A stretch of DNA of 64,000 bases from an uncultured Enterorhabdus sp. (GTDB lineage Bacteria; Actinomycetota; Coriobacteriia; Coriobacteriales; Eggerthellaceae): NCBI GenBank assembly GCA_947649205.1, contig CANSQM010000004.1, forward strand, positions 1 to 64,000. The letters run 5' to 3'. Below, in pieces: positions 32,215 to 41,230 of this stretch. Positions within the stretch are counted from its first letter, which is position 1. Each line of letters opens with the position of its first letter. Below the pieces are notes generated by a model that was not told where the DNA came from, did no database searches, and was given only the letters and a program-made list of their open reading frames with translations. A program made the translations under genes and the position numbers.

Positions 32215-33631
32215 ATGATCGACATGCCAACGATCGAGAGTATACGCGACATGAGCCGCCAGGGGCACACGAACGCGGAGATACAGAGGCGGACAGGGGT
32301 CTCGCTGCCGACGATCCGCAAGTACCTGGCGACGGACGACTTCTCGCCGCAGATGCCCGTGGAGTCCCGGCGCGGGTCGATCCTCGACCCGTACAAGCCC
32401 TTCGTCGACTCGATCCTCGAGGACGACCGACGCGTCTGGCGCAAGCAGCGCCACAGCGCCCAGAGGATCTACGAGCGGCTGCTCGACGAGACACCCTATG
32501 CGGGCGGGTACGGGACCGTGAAGAAGTACGTCCGCGAGCGCAAGGCCCAGATGAGGGCGTCGGAGGAGGCGTGCATCGAGCTCGTGTGGGCGCCGGGCGA
32601 GGCGCGGGCGGACTTCGGCGACGTCGACGTCGTCTACCGCGGCGAGCGCGTGCGCATGCACTTCTTCGCGCTGAGCTTCCCGTTCTCCAACATGGGGTTC
32701 TGCCAGCTGTTCGCCGGCGAGACCTCCGAGTGCGTCTGCCAGGGGCTCAAGGACGTGTTCGAGCACGTGGGCGGCGTGCCGCACCGGATCGTGTTCGACA
32801 ACGCCACGGGGGCCGGCCGCAAGATCGGCGGCAAGGTCACCGAGGCGGAGCTCTTCTCCAGGATGCACGCGCACTACGGGTTCTCGGTGACCTACGCCAA
32901 CCCGGACTCCGGCCACGAGAAGGGCAACGTCGAGCGCAAGGTCGGCTGGTCGCGCCGGCACATGTTCGCGCCGATGCCCTCGCTGGACGACATCGCGGAG
33001 TTCAACGCGCAGCTGATGGAGAGGTGCGACGGCTACGCCGGCAACGAGCACTACGAGAAGCGCGCGAGCTGGGGCGAGGCCGTTCGCTTGCGCGCGCTAC
33101 GGCTCCGCGGTCGTCGACAAGCGCGGCTGCGCCAGCGTCGACGGCGGCCACCGCTACCACGTGTCCGACGCAATGGCCGGGAGGCCGGTCACCGTCGCCT
33201 ACGGAGCCCACAGCATCGCGTTCGCGGACGCTGCTGGCGAGGTCCTCGCAGGGCACGGCAGGCGGTTCGGCGCGGCCGCCGGCTCCCCGGACCCCGCGTC
33301 CCAGCTGGGACTCCTCGCCAGGCGCCCCGGGGCCTGGCGCAACTCGCCCGCGAGGGCGGCGCTGCCCGCGGACGTGGCCGCCCATATGGATGCCATGGAG
33401 GCGCCAGCCCTCTCCGACTTGGTCAAGTGCATGAAGGGGTGGTGCGCGTCGTGGTCGTACGACGAGGTCGCCGCGGCCTTGTCGGAGGTGCTGGCGAGGA
33501 CCGGCGCCACGCGCGCGGCCGACGTCGAGATGATGCTCGCCCGCATCGGCGGCTTCGGCCTCGGGCCGGCCCCCGACGCCGGCCCCGACCTGACGGCCTA
33601 CGACGGCCTGCTGGGGCGCGATGCCGCATGA
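32215..33631 (+). pseudogene. istA: istA transposase, frameshifted
   Basis: The first 290 residues are a normal IS21 transposase: helix-turn-helix (QGHTNAEIQRRTGVSLPTIRKYL) and a DDE core with DFGDVDVV, IVFDNATGA and HEKGNVERKVGW. Near 33081 the reading frame changes: the natural continuation (FACARYGSAV, then GCASVDGGHRYHVSDAM) is in another frame down to the stop at 33631. A stretch of roughly 20 codons usual between these parts is missing, so an internal deletion caused the shift. Confidence 0.8.
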
Positions 33632-34374
33632 GCGCGAGGACGGAGCTGGAGGCGAGGGCCCGCGCCGGGTTCCGCGCCGTGATGCTGTCGAACCACACGG
33701 CCGAGAAGCTCGCGTCGGAGTCGAGCGCGGGGGAGCTCAGGTTCCTGTGCTCGGTGTTCGACGAGGAGCGCTCGTGGCGCGAGAGGTCGAAGCGGGAGAG
33801 GCTGCTCAAGCGGGCGAGGTTCCCCGTGCCGAAGAGCTTCGACGGGTACGATTGGTCGCGCATAAGGCTGCCGGAGGGAATGCCCAGGAGCAGCGTTGAG
33901 TCCTGCGCGTTCATCGGGTCGATGCAGAACCTGGCGCTGTACGGCGGCGTCGGCAGCGGCAAGACGCATATGGCGATCGCCTGCGGCACGGCCGCCTGCA
34001 ACATGGGCCCCTCGGTGATGTTCACGACGATATCGGACCTCGTCGCGAGGATGCAGAAGGCGGAGGAGGGCGGCTCCCTCGGGCGCGTGTTCCGGGAAGT
34101 CGAGCGCGCCGACCTCGTCATACTCGACGAGCTGGGATACCTGCCGATAGACCGGCAGGGCGCCAGGCTGCTGTTCCAGGTGGTGTCGAAGTGCTACGAG
34201 CGGCGGAGCCTGATCGTGACGACCAACTTCGAGTTCTCCAGATGGGGCTCGGTGCTCACCGACGACCAGATGGCCGCAGCCATGATCGACAGGATAATCC
34301 ACTACGGCCACCTGATCGTGTTCGAGGGTCCGACGAAGAGGATGGAGGCCTCGCCCATGGCGAGCAAGCGATAG
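33628..34374 (+). CDS. istB: IstB ATPase of the IS21 element
   Basis: 248 residues, starting at the ATG that overlaps the istA stop. AAA+ motifs are intact: Walker A GGVGSGKT, Walker B LVILDELGY, sensor VTTNFEFSRWGS. The N-terminal helical part (RERSKRERLLKRARFPVPKSF) is typical. IstB directs strand transfer with IstA. Because of the istA deletion, the IstA frame happens to stay open into istB, so one 719-codon frame spans both; this is accidental. Confidence 0.92.
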   Translation: MSARTELEARARAGFRAVMLSNHTAEKLASESSAGELRFLCSVFDEERSWRERSKRERLLKRARFPVPKSFDGYDWSRIRLPEGMPRSSVESCAFIGSMQNLALYGGVGSGKTHMAIACGTAACNMGPSVMFTTISDLVARMQKAEEGGSLGRVFREVERADLVILDELGYLPIDRQGARLLFQVVSKCYERRSLIVTTNFEFSRWGSVLTDDQMAAAMIDRIIHYGHLIVFEGPTKRMEASPMASKR

Positions 34375-34626
34375 GTGAGCGCCCAAGCGGCGTGCCTTGC
34401 CGAACATGAAAACTTGCAATGCCCGACCTGAAAGTTTTGGATGCCGCTCATGAAACTATGAGCTTGACGAAAACAGCCTACACTGGATAGCCGAAAGGGC
34501 GATTCATCAACAGCAAATAGCCATTGCTATCGCTAGCGAGCGGTCGCGTGTGGCTTGCTCGCGATGATGTTCTGGTTGGGCCCCGAGCCCTTGAGCCTTG
34601 TATGCACTCGTTCGCAGACCTACAAG

Positions 34627-35433
34627 CTATTCGGAGAAGTACTTTACGATCGTCGAAGTGGCCTTCCCTGGCGAGACCTCAAGCCAGTCGTTCTTGGCTC
34701 TTGAGAGTTGGCTTGCGAACCTTCGATTGGAGAACACACTTCGAAGCCTGCTTGCGATATCGCCATAACTTCGCTCGCGCATGGAAGTGTCGTTGAACAC
34801 GAGGGCATCTAGGGCATCGTCGAGTTTCTCCGAGTCCACGCCTCTGACGACGAGCAGATAGTAGACGTCGAAGACATCCTTGTAGCGGGTCGACGCGGCT
34901 CCGATACGGAGGAGCGAGCGCAGCTTTTCAGCAACCATCTGCTCGTTGCTGTCCGCTAGCAAGGTCACTGATTCGTCGAGCTTGGAAAGATCAAAGCAGA
35001 CGTCCTCGAGCTCGGGAGAAACGAGAGTGTGGACCCCTATGTCCACCTTGCTTTCGATGGAGTTGCCTGAGCTATCCGATATGATCACGTGGATGCGCTT
35101 CCCGCTGTAGTCTTGGTGCTTGAGCTCCTCGATGCTCCCAGTGAGCTTGACGGAGAAGGCAGAGCCCCCTGCATTGAGAGCATCGATGAACTTCCTGATC
35201 GAGGCGTCCGCTATCGGATAGCGTACGAAGTCGAGATCGAAGTCCGTCGTGGCACGGCGCGCATCCTTGGAAACATGCTGCATGAGCACGCCGCCCTTGA
35301 TGGTAATGTTGTCGATGAGCGTCGACTTGGCGACGAGGTCAAGCATCGCATCCTGAGCGCATCTAGCCTCCGCCTGTGCGTAGCTCATGCCGTCGTTTAT
35401 GTAGGAGTCCCTGATCCTTGCGAGGCCTTCCAC
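34627..35433 (-). CDS. abiEii: AbiEii-family nucleotidyltransferase toxin (second locus)
   Basis: 268 residues from a GTG directly after the antitoxin stop. Nucleotidyltransferase hallmarks are IKGG (45-48) and TDFDLDF (Asp64, Asp66, Asp68). AEKLRSLL and RYKDVFDVYYL complete the AbiEii pattern. It is only distantly similar to the toxin at 24505, so it is an independent acquisition, not a local duplicate. The 150 bp between its end and the IS hold nothing recognisable. Confidence 0.88.
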   Translation of the reverse strand: MEGLARIRDSYINDGMSYAQAEARCAQDAMLDLVAKSTLIDNITIKGGVLMQHVSKDARRATTDFDLDFVRYPIADASIRKFIDALNAGGSAFSVKLTGSIEELKHQDYSGKRIHVIISDSSGNSIESKVDIGVHTLVSPELEDVCFDLSKLDESVTLLADSNEQMVAEKLRSLLRIGAASTRYKDVFDVYYLLVVRGVDSEKLDDALDALVFNDTSMRERSYGDIASRLRSVFSNRRFASQLSRAKNDWLEVSPGKATSTIVKYFSE

Positions 35434-35985
35434 CTAGAGCACCTCCCTTTGCAGTATGTCGAACATCGCGTCTTGCCTCTTGAACAGTGCCATGTAGTCC
35501 TCCACGAGCCTCACATCCAAGTCTTCGGATATGCGCCTGTAGGAGGCTATGACCTCCCTATAGTAGTCGAGCGGGAGCGTCGCCTGACGGCGCATCACCT
35601 CGACGAGCAGGCGCTCCCGATCGTATATGCGAATGGTGCCATGCCCCATGTCCTTCTCGACCGCCCCTGGATCGAGGAGCTCTCGCTCTGTGAAGTACTG
35701 ACGATAACCCGGGCGCGAAATCCTCGTCGCGTCACGAGCGGTTGCAAGGTGCACCTTGTCGGGAGGGACATCGGTCATCCCGTACGATGCGAGCGCGCTG
35801 TCCATGGTAATGACCGCATCCGGGTAGAGGGCATGGGCAACGACAAGAGGATCGGGATGCTCGCTTGAAGCGTAGATTCCGCGGCCAATCTTGAAGAGGT
35901 CCCCGTTTCTGACTTTGATCTCGAGTGCACCCCTCGATCCAGCTTCCTCCAGGGCACTTTCGTATGTAAGCACTACGTCTCTCAT
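35434..35985 (-). CDS. abiEi: AbiEi-family antitoxin (second locus)
   Basis: I chose the ATG at 35985, which begins MRDVVLTYESALEEAGSRG and leaves 183 residues. Earlier in-frame starts lie within the operator. The product has a short HTH (GALEIKVRNGDLFKIGRG), the core HALYPDAVITMDSALASYGM and YFTERELL, YDRERLLVEVM. There is no clear ribosome site, so translation may be leaderless, as suggested for the first locus. It is expected to repress itself through the palindrome at 35997-36043. Confidence 0.85.
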   Translation of the reverse strand: MRDVVLTYESALEEAGSRGALEIKVRNGDLFKIGRGIYASSEHPDPLVVAHALYPDAVITMDSALASYGMTDVPPDKVHLATARDATRISRPGYRQYFTERELLDPGAVEKDMGHGTIRIYDRERLLVEVMRRQATLPLDYYREVIASYRRISEDLDVRLVEDYMALFKRQDAMFDILQREVL

Positions 35986-35996
35986 AGAGCAGATGA

Positions 35997-36043
35997 TAGC
36001 ACAAACATACACACTAACTCGATTCGTGTGTATGTTTGTGCTA
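35997..36043. promoter_or_regulatory. AbiE operator palindrome 2
   Basis: Perfect 18-bp arms TAGCACAAACATACACAC (35997-36014) and GTGTGTATGTTTGTGCTA (36026-36043) flank 11 bases. It lies 11 bp upstream of the antitoxin start. The layout equals the operator at 23864-23908, but the sequence is different, implying separate specificity. Confidence 0.8.
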
Positions 36044-36074
36044 ATGCCACCGGTTGAAGCAGCCAACCGATTCG

Positions 36075-36863
36075 TCACCTTTCGCAGAAATCCATCACCG
36101 CACTTTCCCACTCATCAAACAACGGCACAACCTCCGTCTCTCCATGCCCCGCCACCAACGCCGTCGCATCACCGATAGGCCGACCGCTGCGATACAGGCT
36201 CATGGTATCGAGGAACCAGAAACTCTCGCCTGATTCAGCCTCGTAGCTCGATGCTGTCTCGATTGGCGTATGCCCTACAATCTGAGATAGGCCAGGGAAC
36301 GGATCACACAGCAACTCGCGTCGATCAGCCCACAACGGTCCCGGCAAGCCCCAACCGTGGCGTGCCGGGCCGCAGGAAATAAGCGATCGCCACTGCGCTC
36401 GATCGACATACATGTCGTTCAAGTGCGCGGCAATGCCCCCCGCCTCTGTGTCTTCCTCAATGCCGGCACGATGCGCCCACGCACCTGTAAGACCCGCATG
36501 GGTTACCAAACGGCCACCTACGACTGCGGCCACCCTTACACCCAGCCCATCGGAAAGCAGCGCTGCAACTTCTTCGCGCACGTCTTCGTTGGTGAAGCCA
36601 TAGCTCGCAAGCCCCAGATAGGCCGCATCATGGTTCCCCATGAGCACGGTCGCCCGCAGCTTCAAGGCCTCTGCCTTCGCCTTCCATTCCGCTGCATATT
36701 CCAGCTGCCGCACCATGGCTCGGCCGTCCACGCCCCAGTCGTCGCACAGGTCGCCTGACAGCACAATGGAGTCGCAGCAATGGCTCAGTGCCGTATCTGT
36801 CACCCGCGGCAGCACCAACGACATCTTGCAGTGCAGGTCACCTACCACCAACGTTTTTCCCAT
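36075..36863 (-). CDS. Calcineurin-like metallophosphoesterase
   Basis: 262 residues from the ATG at 36863 (GTG at 36869 is also possible; GGGG lies just upstream). All metal-binding motifs are present: GDLHC near the start, SGDLCD, MGNHDA, THAG and GHTP. Such enzymes cleave phosphomonoesters or diesters. The gene sits directly downstream of a broken RNA ligase, a pairing that suggests a former RNA or nucleotide repair cassette (inference). Confidence 0.9.
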   Translation of the reverse strand: MGKTLVVGDLHCKMSLVLPRVTDTALSHCCDSIVLSGDLCDDWGVDGRAMVRQLEYAAEWKAKAEALKLRATVLMGNHDAAYLGLASYGFTNEDVREEVAALLSDGLGVRVAAVVGGRLVTHAGLTGAWAHRAGIEEDTEAGGIAAHLNDMYVDRAQWRSLISCGPARHGWGLPGPLWADRRELLCDPFPGLSQIVGHTPIETASSYEAESGESFWFLDTMSLYRSGRPIGDATALVAGHGETEVVPLFDEWESAVMDFCER

Positions 36864-36871
36864 AGTCACCC

Positions 36872-37202
36872 CTATTTCTCTCGCAACAAGTAGTCGTTGT
36901 TAATGACCTTCATGGAAAGCGGACCTTGAGCGATCTGGCTGTAAACGGGCTCCTGCGAACGCACTACGATGCCTTCCTTGGGCACACCGCTCGAATAACA
37001 TCCCCGCGCCCGTTCAAGCAGTTCGTCCACGGTAGCATAGGGCAGGCCATCGCCCGTCTCTTCAATTGGGGCCATTTCCAGACCCAGATCATCACTTGCA
37101 TTCCCAATCGCCGGCGGGCCTCGATGTCATACTGCAATCGGCTCCCTCAATTGGCGCGACATCGTGGACGTATTGAACCGAAGCCAGCTTTCTTTCAGCC
37201 AT
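36872..37202 (-). pseudogene. RNA ligase remnant (internal deletion and frameshift)
   Basis: The N-terminal stub starts at the ATG at 37202 after GGAGAGG and reads MAERKLASVQYVHDVAPIEG before breaking. The C-terminal part, in another frame, reads DDLGLEMAPIEETG, PKEGIVVRS and MKVINNDYLLREK. EGIVVR and the final lysine-rich motif are ligase motifs IV and V of Rnl-type RNA ligases. The lysine-nucleotidylation core is missing, so no active ligase can be made. Confidence 0.7.
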
Positions 37203-37334
37203 GCCCTCTCCTTCATATGCAGTTGTCCCTAGATGTTTCGCGCAAAACGTGCTTCGAGGTTACTGCGTATTACAGGCCAGAACAATAGTCGCATTAGTCT
37301 GATTTTTAGGAGAATTGAAAAACGCATAAATAGC

Positions 37335-37365
37335 AAGGCCTGCCGGTTTGTCCTCGGCAGGCCTT
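37335..37365. terminator. Strong hairpin terminator
   Basis: AAGGCCTGCCG and CGGCAGGCCTT form perfect 11-bp arms around a 9-base loop, followed by CTTCT on the plus strand and, on the minus strand, GCTATTT. It should end the minus-strand GyrI-like gene at 37402. Confidence 0.7.
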
Positions 37366-37401
37366 CTTCTGGTCAGATATGCGGCTTACGGCACGCTTGC
37401 C

Positions 37402-38037
37402 CTAGGCGGGCTTTACGGGGATGCGGAGAACCGTTTTCAGGCGCTCGGGGGCAACCCGTCGCGGATCCGAGAGGTAGATCTCGTGGTGGAGGCGCTTTCC
37501 GTTCTGGTCGAACCGCAGGCCCTCCGACTCGGCATAGCTTCTCAGCGCATCGATCGTCGCAGGTTCGTCGTCGTAGGACCCGAGGTGCATGCACTGTACG
37601 CAGAGCCCTTCGTCCACCGTGATCATCTCCGCCTTCGAGAAATCTGCCATCTTCTTGCGCGTGGCCTCCTGCACCGCCCAGTCGAACACGTCGGGCGTTA
37701 CGAACTCGGGCAGCCGGATGCAGCTTATCCACCCAAGCTCGGCCTTGCGCTTCGGGTCCAGCCGATCGATGGGCTCCGGAAAAGTCCAGAAGCCTTCCAG
37801 CGGCGGAACGACGTAGGGCGCATACCCCTCGATGTCGTGGCCCGACTTGGACGACATCTTGATGGTGAAGGAAATGCCGTAGAGCATCTGGAGGGCACGC
37901 TGATATTCGCCGCCTTCTTCGTTCGGATCCCCTTTACCGCGCACCGCCACATAGTTGATCGGCGGCATCTCTATGAGAGCCGGCTTCTTCGACGGCTGAT
38001 AGATGTCCTTGCACTCTTTCTTGTAATCAAACGGCAT
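37402..38037 (-). CDS. GyrI-like small-molecule-binding protein
   Basis: The ATG at 38037 follows GGAGCAAGGA, giving 211 residues. Family features are MPFDYKKECKDIYQPSKKPALIEM-type opening, PPINYVAVRGKGDPNE, YGISFTIKMS and LHHEIYLSDPRRV near the C-terminus. These stand-alone GyrI-like/SOUL-related domains bind small hydrophobic ligands. It lies 71 bp downstream of an AraC-type regulator that carries a related domain, so the two probably form one unit. Confidence 0.82.
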   Translation of the reverse strand: MPFDYKKECKDIYQPSKKPALIEMPPINYVAVRGKGDPNEEGGEYQRALQMLYGISFTIKMSSKSGHDIEGYAPYVVPPLEGFWTFPEPIDRLDPKRKAELGWISCIRLPEFVTPDVFDWAVQEATRKKMADFSKAEMITVDEGLCVQCMHLGSYDDEPATIDALRSYAESEGLRFDQNGKRLHHEIYLSDPRRVAPERLKTVLRIPVKPA

Positions 38038-38108
38038 GGGTTCCTTGCTCCTTACGTGATGGTTGCTGCTGGCTATCAGCTCGCCGTCGGCGAACGCGGC
38101 CAGGGGCC

Positions 38109-38966
38109 TTAGGCCTTGACCACGGGAAGCCAGACCTCGCTCCTGCTGTCCGGCGCGGTCATGACCGGCGTGAAGTATCTCTCGACGTCGGTGCCCGAAG
38201 CCCACGTGTACCCAGAGGCCGGCAGCCACTCGGCGAGGACGCGATGCCACAGCTCGTTCATGGCATCGGGCATCGGCCCAACGCACTCGAAGACCGCGTA
38301 GGTGGCCGCCTCGACGACGCGCTCCCCCATGCCCTCGGGACACGGCTGGCCTGTGGCCACGCAGGCCATGTAGCAGTCGAACTCGCCGTCGTCGCAGAAC
38401 TGGACGCCCAGCAGGCCCGCAGGCTCGCTGCCGTCCATCAGGTCCAGCACCTTGTGGATGTCCGCCCCGATCTTAGCCCAGTACTCGGTGGCCTTCGCCC
38501 CGGCGCTCTCGACGTCCCATGTCCCGTTGTCGGACGGTATCCCGACCACGCGGAAAGACGGCTGCTCGATGATCTTGTAGTCCATTGCCTCTTCTCCCTT
38601 CACGGATAGCGTGAACGCGAGGCGTGGGTGGAGTTTGAGCTTGGTGCCGGGCAGGCGCGCCTCGCTCGGCGACGCGCCGTGCACGTTTCGAAACGCCCTG
38701 CTGAACGACGTCGGAGAGTCGTACCCGTATCTCAGGGCCACGTCTATCACCTTCGCATCGGTTGACGCAAGATCGTATGCGGCGCTCGTCATCGCCCGGT
38801 GCCTGACGTACTCCGAAAGCGTCACGCCCGCCAGGTAGGGGAACATCCGCTGGAGCTGGTACTGGGAGCATCCGGCGATGCGGGAGAGCTCCTCCAGGTC
38901 GAGCGTCCCGTCCAGGTGCTCCTCAACGTAGCCCATGGCTCGGTTCAAGTTCTCAAGCTGGCTCAT
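38109..38966 (-). CDS. AraC-family regulator with GyrI-like effector domain
   Basis: 285 residues from the ATG at 38966, with AAAGGAGG upstream. The N-terminus has two AraC helix-turn-helix units (LEELSRIAGCSQYQLQRMF and VIDVALRYGYDSPTSFSRAF). From about residue 125 a GyrI-like ligand domain follows (IIEQPSFRVVGIPSDNG, ending EVWLPV). It probably activates itself and the GyrI-like gene when a small ligand binds, as in Rob/SoxS-style multidrug regulators. Confidence 0.9.
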   Translation of the reverse strand: MSQLENLNRAMGYVEEHLDGTLDLEELSRIAGCSQYQLQRMFPYLAGVTLSEYVRHRAMTSAAYDLASTDAKVIDVALRYGYDSPTSFSRAFRNVHGASPSEARLPGTKLKLHPRLAFTLSVKGEEAMDYKIIEQPSFRVVGIPSDNGTWDVESAGAKATEYWAKIGADIHKVLDLMDGSEPAGLLGVQFCDDGEFDCYMACVATGQPCPEGMGERVVEAATYAVFECVGPMPDAMNELWHRVLAEWLPASGYTWASGTDVERYFTPVMTAPDSRSEVWLPVVKA

Positions 38967-39189
38967 CCACGCCTCCTTTCGCATCCAGGTTACCGGGCAG
39001 GAGAAGGCGCGTCCTCTCATACCCCGTGCGAGTATTGGCTGGCCGCGACCACGCATCGCGCCCGAACCGGCAGCATAGTTTAACATTGCAAAGCATGCAG
39101 AAGAAACCCTGGGCATCGCGCTCCAAAGGACATATCCTTGCGCGATGGTTATACTTAAGGGAGTCTAATCTGTTCGGAAGGGGAGGAAG

Positions 39190-40236
39190 ATGAGCGTAGC
39201 CAGAAGTCAACGAGTAAGCTCGATCGCCTTCTGCGCACTGTGCCTGGCCCTCTATGCTTATGGTGTCGCCTCTGCTCCATGCATACCGAGCCACATCGAG
39301 GGCATCGCCCTGCCGCTTGATTTCATGGTGGGGATACCGCTTTGCTTCTATCTTCTCGTAGTTAGGCCGAGAAGGCTCACGCCGCTCTCGGTCATTCCCG
39401 TTATTTGGATCGGCTATGCGCTGAGCGCGCTTGCACTCGGGTCGCCGGATGCGGGCATCCTGCCGGCCCTGCTCTCCGCGCTGATTCCTGTGGAGGTCGC
39501 CATCGCCGCGCGAGAGTGCTTAAAGATCGTCCGCACGTTCAAAACCGCCAAGGCGATGGGCCCCGACCCCATGGCCTGGTTCAAGGAGACAATGCTCTAC
39601 CTCGTCCGCAAGGATGCTGCCGCCAGCATGACAGCGGCCGAGCTGAGTGTTTGGTACTACGCGCTCCTCTCGTGGCGCAAGAAGCCCTATGTCCTACCAA
39701 GCGAGCGGGCGTTCAGCTACCACAACGCCGGCGGCTACATGAACATGATGCTCGGACTTGCGCTCGCGCTCCCCGTGGAGATCGTCGCGGTGCACCTCCT
39801 GGTGTCGCAATGGAACGTTCCGGCCGCCATCGTCGTTACGGCGCTTTCCGTCTATGCAGCCGTCTGGCTCGTGGGCGACGCGCGTGCCCGCATACTGCGC
39901 CCCATTGTGGTCGGGGAAGGCTCTGTGCGCCTGGAATGCGGCATTCAGATGGAGGCCATCATCCCCGTCTCCAATATCGAGACAGTCGCGCTTTCGGATG
40001 GCGAGATTGGGCGTATTGAGGAGTCGGACAGACTCAACTACGGCACATTCTATCGCCCGGATGCATGGTTGGTGATGCAAAGTCCCGTTGAAGTTCGAAC
40101 GCTTCTGGGCACGAAGCACGTGCGCGCCATCGGTGTGAGCGTTGACGACCCGAAGGCATTCGCCGCCGCGATTAAAGAGGCTGCGGCAAGCGAGAGCCGA
40201 TTGACTTTGCCCTCCGTCAAGTCAACCGTCGGTTGA
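39190..40236 (+). CDS. Multi-span membrane protein, unknown function
   Basis: 348 residues with GGGAGGAAG just before the ATG. About six hydrophobic segments are visible: near residues 12-30, 45-60, 68-80, 90-105 in the first half, and two near 185-215. The C-terminal 130 residues are soluble (VSNIETVALSDGE, VEVRTLLGTKHVRAIGVSVDDP), resembling a PH-like tail. I do not recognise the family. It is transcribed away from the AraC regulator and could be its target. Confidence 0.65.
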   Translation: MSVARSQRVSSIAFCALCLALYAYGVASAPCIPSHIEGIALPLDFMVGIPLCFYLLVVRPRRLTPLSVIPVIWIGYALSALALGSPDAGILPALLSALIPVEVAIAARECLKIVRTFKTAKAMGPDPMAWFKETMLYLVRKDAAASMTAAELSVWYYALLSWRKKPYVLPSERAFSYHNAGGYMNMMLGLALALPVEIVAVHLLVSQWNVPAAIVVTALSVYAAVWLVGDARARILRPIVVGEGSVRLECGIQMEAIIPVSNIETVALSDGEIGRIEESDRLNYGTFYRPDAWLVMQSPVEVRTLLGTKHVRAIGVSVDDPKAFAAAIKEAAASESRLTLPSVKSTVG

Positions 40237-40476
40237 CTGCCAAGCCCCTCTGAACGAGAGCCGCAAAAACCGATTGGCAGAGGTGAGGGGCCTGAAGCAT
40301 CTGCAACAATGATCCCTCTCTTGCGCCATTGCCTCCGCCCTCCCTGCATCTGAAAGCCCGGAATACTCCAAAAGTGCTTGCAGCCACCGGTTCCGGTCAT
40401 AGAACATCCCTATAGACGCTATTAAATCTTGGCCTATGGGATTACTTTCACACTGATTTCAGGATAGAATATCCGT

Positions 40477-41079
40477 ATGAAAGTTAGTATTTACACGGAA
40501 CGGCTCGATAAGCTGCTCGATGAGGGGGCTGGGATCCTCACGACATCTGCCGCAATCAGATCAGGGATTCCAAAGGATGCTTTCTATCGCTATGTGCGCA
40601 ATCGCAACCTTGAAAGGGAATCCCATGGAGTGTATATGACGGAAGACGCCTTCCCAGATGAGTTCGCGCTGCTGCAGGCGCGCTTTCCGAAGGCGATCTT
40701 CTCGCACGACGCCGCACTATTTTTGCACGGAATGAGCGAGCGCGAGCCCATTCCGCTCTCGGTCAGCGTGGAGTCGGGCTACAACTCGCGAGCGCTCAAA
40801 GAACAGGGAGTGAAGATATACTACGTGAAGCCCGAGTGGCATGCCCTTGGTGTGTGCAGTGCGGACACACCGGAGGGCAACGCGGTCAAAGCTTACGACA
40901 AAGAGCGCACGATCTGCGACATTATCCGCAAGAGGGCTTCCCTCGACGTGGCTGAATTTAACCATGCCGTCAAGTCCTATATCTCTTCGAAGGACAAGAA
41001 CCTCGCTCGACTGTCGGACTACGCAAGGACGATGAACATGGAGTCGCGCGTCTGGGACGCAATGGGGGTGCTTCTATGA
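40477..41079 (+). CDS. abiEi: AbiEi-family antitoxin (third locus, toxin lost)
   Basis: 200 residues, close in sequence to the antitoxin at 23909: LDEGAGILTTSAAIRSGIPKDAFYRYV, ARFPKAIFSHDAALFLHGMSERE, EQGVKIYYVKPEWHALGV. A weak inverted repeat ACTTTCA/TGAAAGT (40444-40450, 40478-40484) surrounds the start. Its ATGA overlap with a toxin start is kept, but that toxin is truncated after 40 codons. It may now act only as an orphan regulator or protect against related toxins. Confidence 0.88.
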   Translation: MKVSIYTERLDKLLDEGAGILTTSAAIRSGIPKDAFYRYVRNRNLERESHGVYMTEDAFPDEFALLQARFPKAIFSHDAALFLHGMSEREPIPLSVSVESGYNSRALKEQGVKIYYVKPEWHALGVCSADTPEGNAVKAYDKERTICDIIRKRASLDVAEFNHAVKSYISSKDKNLARLSDYARTMNMESRVWDAMGVLL

Positions 41080-41198
41080 TCGACAATCCCGGGAAGGTAA
41101 AGGATCTCATCAAGAATCTCGCCAAGGGCGACAGCGGCAAGGCACAACTTCTGCAGCGTCGCTATGCCATGGAGCGAAATCATGACTGCATAATCTGA
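41076..41198 (+). pseudogene. abiEii: Truncated AbiEii toxin
   Basis: Starts in the ATGA overlap and reads MIDNPGKVKDLIKN, then RRYAMER, matching the first 34 residues of the toxin at 24505. It then diverges to NHDCII and a stop. The whole nucleotidyltransferase core is absent. The breakpoint lies near 41175, where unrelated DNA begins. Confidence 0.85.
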
Positions 41199-41230
41199 AC
41201 TGTAAGCTTTAGCTTTTGTAGGTGATCATC

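Larger units (their letters stand above)
32067..34475 (+). mobile_element. IS21-family insertion sequence (2.4 kb)
   Basis: Contains istA and istB in the usual order with an ATGA overlap. The ends match as imperfect inverted repeats: TGTTTCCG at 32067 and the complement of CGAAAACA ending at 34475. Internal repeats also match: GGCATC..AA.TTTCAG, and AAGTTTTCA..GGCAA.GGCA.GCCG, in both ends, as expected for multiple transposase sites. No target-site duplication is visible (AGT before, GCC after). istA is frameshifted, so the copy is probably not autonomous. Confidence 0.75.

Noticed and set aside
32215-34374. A single 719-residue IstA-IstB protein
   Set aside because: The middle is Arg-rich nonsense translated in the wrong frame of istA; istB has its own overlapping start. 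It is better explained by a deletion in istA.
37348-38112. A 254-codon plus-strand frame
   Set aside because: It is antisense to the GyrI-like gene, which has a ribosome site and recognisable motifs.
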